Source: Pleodorina starrii
Lineage: Eukaryota; Chlorophyta; Chlorophyceae; Chlamydomonadales; Volvocaceae
Direction: 5' to 3'
DNA: 64,000 nucleotides
Assembly (NCBI GenBank): GCA_030267565.1
Contig: BRXU01000007.1
Location: 3,906,001 to 3,970,000, forward strand
The notes beneath the pieces are model-generated. The model had not been told where the DNA came from, did not search any database, and saw only the letters and a list, made by a program, of their open reading frames with translations. The first letter of the stretch is position 1; each line of letters starts with the position of its first letter. A program made the position numbers and the translations under genes. Below are positions 23,701 to 35,600 of this stretch, in pieces.

Positions 23701-26700
23701 CAGCCGGCGCCGCCGGATCCTCGAGCGGTCTTGCTGGTGCCCCTGAGCGCGCCACCTGCGTCGCGCTGTGGCGCGGCGTCCCGGCGGCGCGGCAGCGGCT
23801 GGTGTCGAGGGTGGTGGGGCTCTGCCACGGGGGAGGTGTGGCAGTCCGAGTTGCCGGCGTAGCGGGGCCGCACCGGCGAGCCAGCACGGATCTGAAGGAG
23901 GCGGGGAGGGAGGGAGGCAGAGAAGGGACGCCGTGAACAAGGGCGGCGAGGCAGGAGCAAGGCAGCAGCGGAAGGACAGCGTTCAAAGGTTCGCTGGGGG
24001 TGACACGACGCGACGCATGGAAGGAGCTGTTGGGAGGTTTGCACGGACCTGCTCTTTGTCCGGCACCACCAGCCGGTCCGCGTCCATCTGCCAGCGCCGG
24101 CCCTGGCCGCTGCCGCCTGCCAATCCGACCCCCGCGCCCATGCTCGCCAATACGCTCCGGAGCTGCGCCGCCGCACTGCCGACCCGCTCAGGCACAGCGG
24201 GCAGCGGCATATCCGCCGCGCCGCCAAAGGTCGGATCGCGCGGCATTCCCAGCCCTCCCGCAATGGACCCCTCCCGCGCGCGGAAGAACTGGTCTTGCAC
24301 GGCGCCGGCGGCGGAGCCGCCGCCGTTGTCCCAGACTTGCGTACTGCAGCCGGAGATCACGCTGCCTGTGGTTTCCATCGGCGGCAGCGGTGCCGCCGCT
24401 CGCGCGCCGCCGGCGGTGCTGGCAGTGGCGCGGGCGGAGCCGCCGGCGGAGGACTCTGGGGCGAGGCGGCCATGGTGCCACGCCGGCGCCGGCAGCAGGC
24501 TTGTCAGGTCACCCATGGAGGAGGTCGCCGCCACGGAGGACTGCCCGGCCAGCGCATCCACGACGTCGCGCGTGCCGCGGCGGCTGACGATGGCGAAGGC
24601 CGTCGCCGGTTCGTCATCGGCGTTGGAGTCGAAGGGCAGGCTCGCCGCGAAGGCAGACGTGAAGGGGCGGCCGCCGCCGCCGCCGCTCGTGCCACCGCCA
24701 CGCACACCGTATGGCTGCTGCCCGCGCGGCGCCGCAGGCACGCCAAGGCCAGAGCCCGCCTCGCTGTCCGCGGGCCGCTGTGCGAGGGCCTGGAGCTCAT
24801 CCAGAGTCAGGGCGGTGTGCAGCGGCTGCCACTCGATCGGGTTCTCCATCACCGCGCCGCCGCCGTCGTCGCGCGGCATCGGCGGGAAGGCCTGGACGAG
24901 ATGGTACGGCAGCTCCGACTGCAGGACGTTGTCCCAGGCGCCGTGGAAGGCCGCCGCGTCGTTGTCATCGTCGTCCTCGCCGCACAGCGCTCGTGGCGCC
25001 CTGGGCGTCCGGTCATGCGCCGCCGCTGCCGCCGCGGCTGCAGCACCGTCGCCGCGCGCACTGCGTTCAGACATCATCGTGTCGCCGAGGCCCTGCCGCG
25101 CGGAGTTTAGGAACTCCGTGTTCCTGGCGGTGGGGTAGTTGCTGCCCCGGGCGGAGGGCCGCGCGGAGGGCAACGCGTGGGTGTGCGATTGGGGCGCATT
25201 TGGCGCAGCCGAGCCGAGCGTTGTGCGCCTGCTGGTCGAGGCGAGGGAGGACCGGGCGCTCTTCCTTAGAAGCTGGTGGTAGCTGGAGCCGGCATCGCTG
25301 CTGGCGGGCTCCCGCGCGCTGGCGGCGCCGCTGAAGACGTCATAATCGTATTCGGAGCCGGCCCTCGGCTGGATGGGCGGCCGGCGCGCGGCGGCGCCAC
25401 GTCGTTGCCCGACCGCATTGGCGGCGGGCAAACCAGCTGCGCCGCCGGCGCCCCGCGCGGACAGCACCCGGGGGTAAGCGGCCTTCCGGTTGTTCTTTGG
25501 GTCGAGCTCCGCAGGCACGTCGACACGCTGCCTCTCGGTTGCGAACTGCAAGCGGGTACGGTTCGCAACGCGGCGATAAGAGGTGAGGTGAGACCGAGAC
25601 ACAGGAGCAGCGTTGAGGTGAGTTTCAATGCGGAATTCTTTGCTGTGCGTCCCACGGCTATATCAGCACAAAATCACACCCATGAGCACGTGTTGCTCCC
25701 ACGGCCCGTCTAGTTAAACTTTCCCTGTTCTGGATACCTAGGGGCTTAGGGTAAAGCCTTAAGCCTTTTTGCCCGAAAGTAGCCGCATAGGCATTCAGAC
25801 AAGCCCTTCATCTCACCCCGTTTCCACGGCCTGTTGGCGGCGGCCGCTGCCATGGCGGCTGATACCCGACCGGCGCCGCCGTCACCGGCCGGATCCCGTT
25901 ACGGCCACCGGGGCCGCCGCCATTCTTGCCGCTTGCGGGCCGCAGAATCATGGCGTTGCCAGCCGCCGCTGCCGGGCGGCCAGCGGCTCGGCGCTGGCCT
26001 AGCGCATCCTGGTGCTCTTGAAACAGGAACAGCTGCAACTGGGAGGGGTCTCCCCCGGCTCCGAAGGAATCCTTCTGGTCAAGCGGCTGCTGCTGGTCCG
26101 GATGCTGGGCCGATGGCACACGTAACCTGCGGGAGGCCACTGCCCGGGGGTGAAGGTTGTGGTGGTGGTCCCGGGCGGACATTGTCCCAGGCTCGCCCAA
26201 GTACGACCCTGCCGTCACCATGTACGGCAAGTTGTGCACGTCCATGCCCAGATCCGGGCGAGGTCCGGATCCCTCGCTGGTCACCTTGCGCGACAGGCCC
26301 AGGCCGCAGCCCAGGCCCCGCGGCGGCGGCCGCGGCGGGCAACGGCGGCTGCCGCCGCTGGGCCGCGCGGACGCGGAGGCGTCCTGCTGCGGCTGCTGTG
26401 CGGAGGCTGGAAGGCCGGCGAGGCAAGGATGGCTGCTGCAAGCGGAGGAGATCGCCGAGACCTGCTCGACACCGCCGTTGGCGCGGAGGCCGGCGAGGCG
26501 ACGCTGGGACTGCTGCTGCGCGTAGTAGGACGAGTAGGACCGGGAGCGCGGCGTGGGCCGGTTACTGGCAGGGCCATGCTGCGAGGCGGTCCCGACGCCG
26601 CGCGCAGAGACGGCTCCGCTGGTCTGCTCGGCGCTGTCCGCCTGTCGGGCCTGCAGCAGGGAAGTGTCAAAGGGCGGCTTGGAAAGGTGTGCCTTATGCA

Positions 26701-28352
26701 ACAAACTCGTTTCAGTCCTGGCTCGCGGCCTCATCGGAAGCGCAAGCACGGTCGCGTCTTCGCAAAATTCCACCTCGCCATCGCCACCGCGCCTCGTTGA
26801 ACGACATAGCGGCGTGGCCCCTCACCTGGCTGTTGCCCAGCACCGATCCGAAGCACAGGTTGCAGGAGCCGGAGTTTGCTGCAGCCCCGAATGACAGCGC
26901 TTGCGCACCGCCGCCGCTGGCTACGCTGCCCTGTCCAGGCAACCCCGGGCTGCGAAATAACCAGTACGCGCCGCCGCCGCCACTCTCCGCCGCCACCCCG
27001 CCCTCCTGCTCCAAGCCCAAAATCACGTGCGCCGCCGCGCCCTCGCCGCCGCTGGGCGTGCTGTAGGGCCAGTGCGTCCCGCTGGCAGCGACGGCCAGCA
27101 CGAGCGCCGCGGCCGCGGTGGCGGCCTTCTTGGACGGTGTCGCCATGCCGGGGCCGCCGTAGCCTCCGGCGGAGGCGGGTTCAAGGCCCTGTCGCTGCAG
27201 GTTCTCGTCAATGATGCGGGTCAGCTCCAGCGCGCGCTCTCGGATGTACCGCTGGTACGGCTCGCTAAGGCCCGACACGACAGTCTGGAGCTGGGTGATG
27301 GCGTCCGAGACGGCGCTCTCCTCCGCGGTGAACCACTGATGACCATTGGCCGCTTCCTCGCCGGCGCCGCCGCCAAAGCCGCCACCGCTGCAAATGTCGC
27401 CGCCGGCGCCATCAAAGTCGCCGGCACCGCAGTCAGGGTCGCCGCAGCTCACCTCGCCCTCGGCGGCGCAGCCGTCATCCTCTACCGCAGCGCTGGCGTC
27501 GTGCAAGATGCTGGTGTCGCCAGCATCGCCCTGGCCGTCGGCGTCCGCGTCTTCGTTCGCATCCTCTTCCACATCGTCGACTGCTTGGCTACCTTCGTCA
27601 GGCGCGCCGCACGCGGATTCGTCGTCGCACTCCTCGCCATCGACAGCCAGCTGCGCTTCCCGGTCTGGTTCTTCCGGCGAAAGGCCCCAAAAGTCTTCAT
27701 GATCGGCTGGGTGCCCCGCGCTATCGCCCTCCTGCCCTGCTTCCTCGTCTTGTGCCTGTCCTTCAAAGCTGACCGAGCGTGCTGAGCATTCCGAGCAGGC
27801 CGGTTCCGCGGCCGGCCCCTCGGCCTCTTCTTCCACCGTTGCCTCCGCGACCATTCCAGCCAGCGTCAGGTTGCCGCAGGAGCTTCGTCGCCTGGATGGG
27901 GTCTGGTTGCCCCCGCTGCTGCACGCGCGAGAAGGCATGTGTCCGAACTCCCGCAAGGGGTGGGGCGGGGTAGGCCACGGCCGGGGGCTGCCAGACAGGC
28001 AGACGGCGCCATCGGTGGAGGTGCATACGGCTGCCCGGCCTTTTGGTGAGGCTGCACTGTTGGTGGGGCCGCGACCCAGGAGCGGCGCGAGACTGAAATG
28101 GGATTCTGTTGGGCAGGGGCAGCATGGGGCACGTGTCGTAGGAGGGATCAGGGCATGTTCCGAACAGGCGGAGTTGACTTTCATAGGATGGGCATCTCCA
28201 CCAGGATGGGCCTCTCCAGTTCTCCAGTTAATTTGTTCGGGAAATGCTCCCCGGTTGCTGCGCTGACTCCCAAACGCTCGGGGGGCGTGCATATCAAGTG
28301 CAGCCAGCACGAGGACATGCACCAGATGTGATATGTAACAAAACGCCCTCAT
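20780..28352 (-). CDS. Giant low-complexity protein of unknown function (about 2200 aa)
   Basis: Five large minus-strand exons, 26826-28352, 25817-26650, 24049-25545, 22520-23891 and 20780-22146, join with phases 0, 0, 0 and 1 into 2198 codons plus stop. The start at 28352 is the furthest upstream ATG of the open frame; a later Met (residue 57) is possible. An acidic stretch (about 170-330) precedes one predicted helical segment (FTAEESAVSDAITQLQTVVS and on, 341-388) and a short Ala/Val-rich hydrophobic stretch (about 410-424). The middle is Ser/Pro/Ala/Gly-rich and probably disordered. The last 150 residues look folded: strand-like VLLRVQVADGAVELVLL, then WVQLVAMDGGLMRLSA and the helix DHARLVLGLNAGLL. 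That order (strands, then a C-terminal helix) loosely recalls a PH-like fold, but I do not claim it. No known family recognised. Confidence 0.75.
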
Positions 28353-29635
28353 TGGTTATGAGAAGGGTAATTGCAGGCTGCCATTGAAGCGGGCCCCCGG
28401 CCATACCAGGTGCAGGCGATACGCCACCAAACCATGTTGGTGTGACGTTGTGGCCGGCCACCTGCACACATGCACATAGGTTTACGTGATTGGTCGAAAA
28501 CCGAAAAACATAAAGTTCCCTCGTTGCGCTCATGTCGTGGCTGTGCAACGCTGTGTTCCAGGGAGGCTACAAAACAGTCAGGCGTCACCTGTGTGGGGCT
28601 CGTCAGCAGCCCCGAACTGGGGATCGGCAAGGTGACGGCCTCATCTTCGGTTCGCCGTGATTCGGATCGCGTGTTGGTATCGCTCTGTGAAAAACGAAAC
28701 AACACACACAGGGCGGGACCGTCTCATCGCGGGGTTGACCCCAAGGGTGTCACTCCGTGAGCCCCGCGACGCGCTTGAATAACTTCAGATTAGTAGGTTA
28801 TGTGAGAAATCAGATGCTATGGAATTATTGAGTGTCAATCTTGCGCGTACCGCGGCAGTCAAGAGTTGCGCGCTTGATGGCTCCTCGTCAACTGTGCATA
28901 GCGCAAGGCTCAGCGCCTCAGTAGCTCCTTCCCCAGCCATGGTTCAGCCAGTCTACAAATGCTAGCGGCCTTGGGTCCGCGTGCGAAGATGAGCCAGGAT
29001 TACTGTACAGCTGTCGATGGTTCAAACTGACATCCAAAGCCTCAGTAAAACTTCAGGCGCTGCTGCATTTCATTCTGATTTGCTATGAGTATGCTAGAAC
29101 TGCCAGTCGTCCGTCTTTGGATGAAGTTCATAGTCCAAGTGTTGACTTTACACATACTTGATGATGGGGCATCATATTAAACCCGTAAGCGTTCATACTG
29201 CAATCCTGACATTAGGCACGTCCTAGGAGTGCTTACAGCTATCCCCTGACGCCTGCAACGAAGCAACGCCATCCATGGTCGTGTGCAAGACAACTGAAAT
29301 AACGGTCCATTGTACGGCAAAGAGAACGTGTTATCTAACTTTTCACACCGTCGTTGACTAGCTAATCAATCCGTCGTTGACTTCCGAAATCCAACAAGTT
29401 CATATCATCCCTCCTTTAGCCACTGTGCAGTTGTTAGTAATCGTGAGGCCCACTTGTTGCTTGGGAACCTTCAAGGGCCCATTAGACGCACTCGGAGGGG
29501 GGAACTACAACCAATAGTTGCACGCTCACACGAGGCAATTCCGAGGGACTGACGCAGGCTTTCGGGCAAGGCAAGTACATGCCAACTTTCGACGACCTAC
29601 ATGAGCAAAGTTAGTCGTGCTGCATCTAGACAGTC
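28353..29635. promoter_or_regulatory. Divergent intergenic region
   Basis: About 1.3 kb between the start of the giant minus-strand gene and the first exon of CNBD gene A, so it should hold both promoters. From about 28750 onwards it is clearly AT-richer than the coding DNA around it. No gene or RNA recognised. Confidence 0.45.
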
Positions 29636-32600
29636 ATGGGACTTCAGGAGGCCCTATCAATTCTCCGTGCCCGGTAAGTGTGGTGCGTGTTGTCGTAATC
29701 GGGGCCGGCGTTGCCGGCTGTCCCCGGACGAAATCGATCAAGACAGGGGGCTTCCTTAGTAAAGGATAAGTAACATAACCTGTGCCATTCAAGCAGAATG
29801 TCAGGGGCAAGGGTTGCTCATCTCGCCGTAAAAGTTACGATGTGAGTGTCAGTTGAGTGTCGTCCTTATCGCAGGCCGCCTCAGCGCAAGGCGCATGACC
29901 TCTATAAACTATCAACATATCTCCAGGATCAGGTGCTCCCTCTCGTGCGCTGCGTTAACCGCGTTAACCGCGGTTCGTTTGCCTACCTCAACCGACGACG
30001 CTGGCTTACCTGGCATACCTTCCTACGGGCCAGGAATGTAGTCCCGTTCGAAGTTTTGCAGTTCCACATGTGTCAAGTGTCAAATGGGTCGTATGTATAT
30101 ATGTATAGCGGCATTACATGCCATAACGGTTCGTATGCAACTGTGGCTAGGCGAATGAAACTCAACCTATTTTAACCCAACCCGGCGAAAAAAACCGACC
30201 ATCTAGCGTTTCGCGTGTTTCTGAGGTATCCAAGCCACCTCAAATTATGATCAAAAAATCCGCACCAGAGCAAGCCCCACGCGTGGCGGCCACCGCACGG
30301 CTTCGACTCCCGAACTTACGGCGCGGCGCCTCGCTACTGCCACACCTGCTTATTGCGCAGCCGTTCTTCGCCGGCGTCGATTCGACAGTCCTGCAGGAGA
30401 TATGCAGCGCCATGGGTGAGCGTCAACCGCCCTGAAGATATCGCTACTGCAGCCCACTGCCACCGCGGTTTCCAGGCCAGATCTATTCCACAAATTTTCC
30501 TGCGCTCTTGATCCCGAATTGGTATCATGATTCCCCTGCAAGGCGCCCCGCACCGCGCCCGTAGCTTGCTTGCGCGCGCACATGCGTCCGTGCGCTATCC
30601 CCGCCCCCTCGTATCCCACTAACGCCCTCGTGTGTTGCCCCCGCGCCGTACAGCCTTCCATCTGGCCGCCCCCGGGGAGGTGGTGCTCCACGCGGGGGAA
30701 CTGACGGACCGAATGTGCGTGCGGGGGGGGGGACCGGGTTGGGGCTTGGGGATGTGTATAGGTACGAGTGTGTATGTACGGGGGTGCGGATTGAGGACCG
30801 AGGCGGGTGGCAGCCGGAGCACTGTAGCGGCGCGTACCGGCACCGAATCCAGGAGGTTCCGCCATTGGAGGCTGGTCCCGCGTGGTCTGGTGTGCCTGGC
30901 CCCGGGTGGTGTGCCTCTTGAGCTCCCCTCGTTGCCATTTCCGCTCGTCTACTCGTCGCCTGCGACCCACACCCGTCGAGTGCCTACCGTCCCCCGCCGT
31001 CCCGGTCTCCGTGCACCCCCCGGCACGCAGGTACCTGTTGCTCAGCGGCAGTTGTTCAGTTGTACGGCACTCGCGGCGGGAGGGCTTCCAGCCGCAGCCA
31101 CCGCAGCAGCTGGAGCCGGGGCAGGTGAGGTCCTGGGGGGGGGGAGGGGGAGGGGAGAGGAATGGTGGGGACGAGGCGAGAGGAGCCGGGTGAGGGGAGG
31201 GGAAGATGGCAAAGGCGAGCACTCCAGGGGAAGCCTGCGCCGGGGCTCCTCGTTGGCACGAAGCCTCACCGTATGCGGTGTGGTGCCGCACTGGTAGTGC
31301 TGTCCGCGTTGTTTGCATTCGTGCCGTAGTTCGCTTTGCGCATTCGTGCATACCTGCATACCTGACCGGCCGCGTGCCAACATTGCGCTCCGTCCTCCTT
31401 GCCAGACCCTTTGTGAGGCGTCGCTGCTTGTGTCGGGCCGCCGATCGGATGTGGCGGTGACGGCGGCGGCGGGCGCGACCGGTGACGGCGGCGGCGGTGA
31501 CGGCGCCAGCAGCGGCAGCGGCGGCGGCGGCGCGGCGTTTGCGGTTCTGACCCGCGCTGCCTGGAGCAGCTTGTGCACTCGGGCGCCTCTGCAGGTGAGG
31601 GCAGATGGGGAGCTGGAACGTCGACCCGGTCTTCCGGGTCGGCAGCTCACATCATTGAAGCCGCATTGAAGCCTCAGTGAAGCACCTCACTACCAAGTCC
31701 CAACCACCGCCCCCATCCACCCACCCGCTTCCCTCCCTGCTGCGCCTGCTGCACACGTGCAGCCGCTGTGCGCCCAGGCCCGGCTGGCGCTGCTGTGTTG
31801 CTGTGCGCGCTCTCTGGCCTCCGCATCCAGTCCGGAGCAGCGCACGTTGGAGCAAGCGGACGACCTGGCGGCGGTGCTCAAGCAGCTGCCGGTGGGGTAG
31901 GCGGGCACTGGGCACTGGGCAGGGAGGGGGAGATAGATGGGGCTGGTGGGGGCGCAGGACAGGAGGCAGGGAGGCAGGGAGGCAGGGAGGGAGGGAGGGA
32001 GGGAGGGGGCGGGCAGCTGGAACTTGAAAAGCAGGAAGTGGTGTCGGACGCGGCTAAGTAGCTCCGCTTGGCTTTTTTCCATGGCGTGCTTTACTCGGCT
32101 CAAGACTCTTCCCCCCCTTACCGTCCCCCTTTACTGTCCCCTCTCTTGTCCTTCGTGTCAGAGTCTGTTGCTGACACCGGAGGCCGTACTCCGCGCCATG
32201 TCCGAATCCGTCACGGTGCACCGCCTGCCCCCGGGCACCATCCTTTTTGAGGAGTGCACACGAGCCGAGTCGGAGTTTGTGGTGCTGTCGGGCGCAGTGC
32301 AGGTGAGGGGGCGGGGGCTGGCTGGCGGTCCCGGTCTCGTCGCCTTCCGGTGCCCTGACGCTGACGCCAACGGCTGCAGGTCCGGCGGCGCAGCCGGCGA
32401 CTGGGCCTTGGCCGCGCCACCTCCGCCGCCGCGTCGCGCAAGGCGCGCCCCGTCCCCCCCCGCCCCATCGCGCCGGCGGCGGCTTCGGTGGTTTCGGAGG
32501 GCAAATCGGTCCGGGAGAAGATTGAGGAGGAGCGCAAAGGTGAGGGCGGCGGCCCGGTGTGGTTTCGGAGGGCTCGCGGCGATATGGGTCAGATGAGACG

Positions 32601-35600
32601 CTCCTCTGTGTTCCCTTCTGCAGCCAGCCCCCGAAGGACGTGCCCACTGCCGCGTGGCGTCGACGTAGCACCCCCTCGCAACCACCCCAGCCATCCCAAC
32701 AACCGTCTGTTGCCTCTGTCTCTCTCTACACACGTTGCCAAGCTAGTCGACCCCTGGCTCGCCTACGCTTCCGTCTATCCACCCATCCATCCATCCATGC
32801 ATCCATCCATCCATCCATGCATCCATCCATCCATCCATCCATCCATCCATCCATCCATCCATCTGTCCATCCATCCATCCATCTGCCCATCTATCCATCC
32901 ATCTGTCCGTCCATCCATTCGTATCCCACCCATCCATCCGTCCTTCCGGCCCCCACACGCAGCCCGCGAGGCGCTGAAAGAGTCACTGGCCCTCACACGC
33001 GACGGGCTGAGGGAGCCGCTGGTGCCGCCGCCGCCCCCGCCGCCCGCACTGCCGCCGCCACAGCAGCAGCAGCAGCAGCTGATTAAATTCACGGATGGCT
33101 CCCGGAAGTGGATGTCGGAGTTCGTGGACCGGGTGAGGAGGGCCGGGCCGGGAGGGCGGGGCCGGCCGGGAGGGCGGCTGAGGGTTGTGGAAAGCGAGCG
33201 GAGTGAAGCGAGGAGAGGAGAAGTGGGCGGGAGGGCGAGATGATGATGATGTCATGATGTGATGTGATGTGATTTGATTGGAGGCGGGCGGGAGCTGCTC
33301 ACGTGCTGATGGGTCACCGATGATGGCCGGCCGCCTCGTGCCATGCCACGTGCGCTGAGGGAGGGGTGACAGTCTGACACACAGACACAGACACGCACCG
33401 TGGCGAGAGAGGGCCATTTTTTCGGATGCCTTTCTCTTTCCCAGCGCCCCAGCCCGCTCTTGCGGCAGATCTGTCGGGAAACCCCAGAGTTCCCGTCGCC
33501 CCCAACATGGCCTCGACACACATCCACCCGCATCTCCGCAGGCCCGCAAAGCCAGGCCCGGGGCCGGGGCCGAGGACCCGCAGTCTGCCGCGGCGGCGGC
33601 GGCCGCCGCCGCCGCCGCCGCCGCGGCGCCGCTGCCCGGCGGTGGCGCCGCAGCGTCCGGCAACTTAACCCGGGCGGCGCGCGCCTGGCGGCGCCAAACA
33701 ATGCTGGATTTGGCGCCTCAGTCGCAGCGAGGCACTGGCGACGGCGCGGAGGCGGGGGCGGCGGCGGCGGCCAGCGCCCGTAACGCAGAGGCAGATGTGG
33801 GGGCAGGGGAGGCGGGGGCGGTGGTGGATGCCTTTGCGGATGGACTGCTGGTGGAGTATGCGCGGCTGAAAGACGAAGAGGCGGGGCGCGTCGCAGGTGG
33901 GTTGAGCGGGGGGTTGAACGGGTCACAGCGAAGTGCGCTAAAGATGAGAAGTTGTGGTGGTTCAGTTGGGAGGATAACGCGTGGCGCATGCAGTGCCGCT
34001 CTGTCGCATGGACTTTAAGGACGTGAATTACGCTAACTTTGCTTGGCTGTCTTTAATTGTGGTTTTGTGGCATGGCAGACGTGGGCGACCTGCTGGGCGG
34101 CGCGGGCTCCAGGGAGGCCTACTTGCGGGGTATACAGGAGGCCCGATCTCGCCGTGGGTACGGGTACGACATGGACGAGCAGTGGCAGCAGGACGACGCG
34201 GGCACCGTCGCCGCCGACGCTGCGTGGCGGCGCGACGACGACCACGATGCCGACGACGACGACGACGACGACGACGACGGAGAGGATGATGCCGTGCAAG
34301 GCAACGGCGCTCCCGCTCCCGTGGACCCGCTCGTACGGCTGCGGTACCTTGACCGTACCTTCCAGCTGGCTTCCAAGGTCGTCAGGTACGACACGGCGAG
34401 CGACCCGTGGGTCGGGCATGGCTTGGCGCCTCCTGGGTCCCGGCGCCGCCCCTCAGCAGGCTCCAGCGGGGTGATGTGTGTGGCCCTTTACTTTGCACCC
34501 CTGCCCCTCATTACGCGGCGTCCTAACCTGCGCCCCCCCAACGCTTTTCTCATCGCGTCTGTCCTCCTCTTCTCTCTTTCCTCTTCCCACTTCCCTCTCC
34601 TCCTCCTCCTCCTCCTCCGCAGGTTCGAGGAGGCCGCTGCGAGATTGGCGCGGATCGTGGAGGAGAGGTGGGGCCCTGTGGGGCGATGTGGTGGGAGGCC
34701 ATTGGCCCCTTTTCTCAGCTCCTTCACCGGAGCGAGCGAGTCCAGTCCATCCGGGGGCCATGCGGGGGGCGCCGAAACCACCCTGGAGCAGCCAGAAAGT
34801 AAAGACCCGCCTGGACCTTGACTTCTGACGACTTTCGGTCTCTCGCTCTCGCTCGCGCTCTTGCTTTCTTCTCGTGTCTGTGTGCAAGTGTGGGTGTGCC
34901 AGCTCGGGGACAGCGCGCCACACGGGGACTCCCCGCCCCCCGGCAGCTGGGTTGACGGGACGCCGCAATACCTGCGGTTGGTGCTCGGGCCCTGGCGCGC
35001 AGCGACCTGCCGGGCTCGTGTGGAGGGTGGGCTCATGGAGTCACGCCTCTCACGTGCGGCCCGCGGCCCTCGCCCTCTCTCGAATGTGTTCTCTTCGCTT
35101 GTGTTTGTCTGTTTGACGCGCAGGGGCTGGGACTCGCGCTCTAGCAGCACTAACCCGGAGTCGGCCGCCGCAGCGGAGCCCTCCATTCAGTCCGTACCCG
35201 AAGCCGACGACGCGGCCCTCGGCGGCGGCGGCGGCGCCGCCGCCGCCGCCAAGGCGGCGTCACGGGTGAAACCCAGCTCTGGCGACGCCGCCGTCGCGGC
35301 CGTCGTGGACCCGTGGGACGAGCATCTGGCGCAGTTGTACGGCCCGGATATTGGCGGCGTGGGGGCGGGGCAGTTGGTGGGGGAGCTTCCGGAGGCGGCA
35401 CTGTGCCGGGCGGCGGGGCTGGCTGCCGGCGGCGGCGGTGGCGGCGGCGGCGGCGGGGTGGCGGCGCCGCTGCTGCGGCGGGCGGACACGGCGATTGCGG
35501 GTGGGATTGGGGGTGCGTCCGTTTATTGGCGGGAAGGGGCGCTACTTGCACTGGAACGGTGCTATGCTGGGGGAAGTGATCGGCACACGGGTTGGCAGAG

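Noticed and set aside
22395..25138. Several plus-strand frames of 200-450 codons opposite the giant gene
   Set aside because: High-GC antisense shadows. The minus frames join through clean donors and acceptors in phase and show coherent composition.
30247..30415. ATG at 30247 as start of CNBD gene A
   Set aside because: It gives an open frame into the first CNBD exon, but the equivalent exon in copy B starts at an acceptor immediately before PFFAGV. Upstream exons at 29636 and 29875 match copy B in sequence type, length and phase.
32743..33092. Trp/Met/Asp and Ser/Ile/His repeat frames
   Set aside because: Translations of the (CATC)n microsatellite in a CNBD-A intron.
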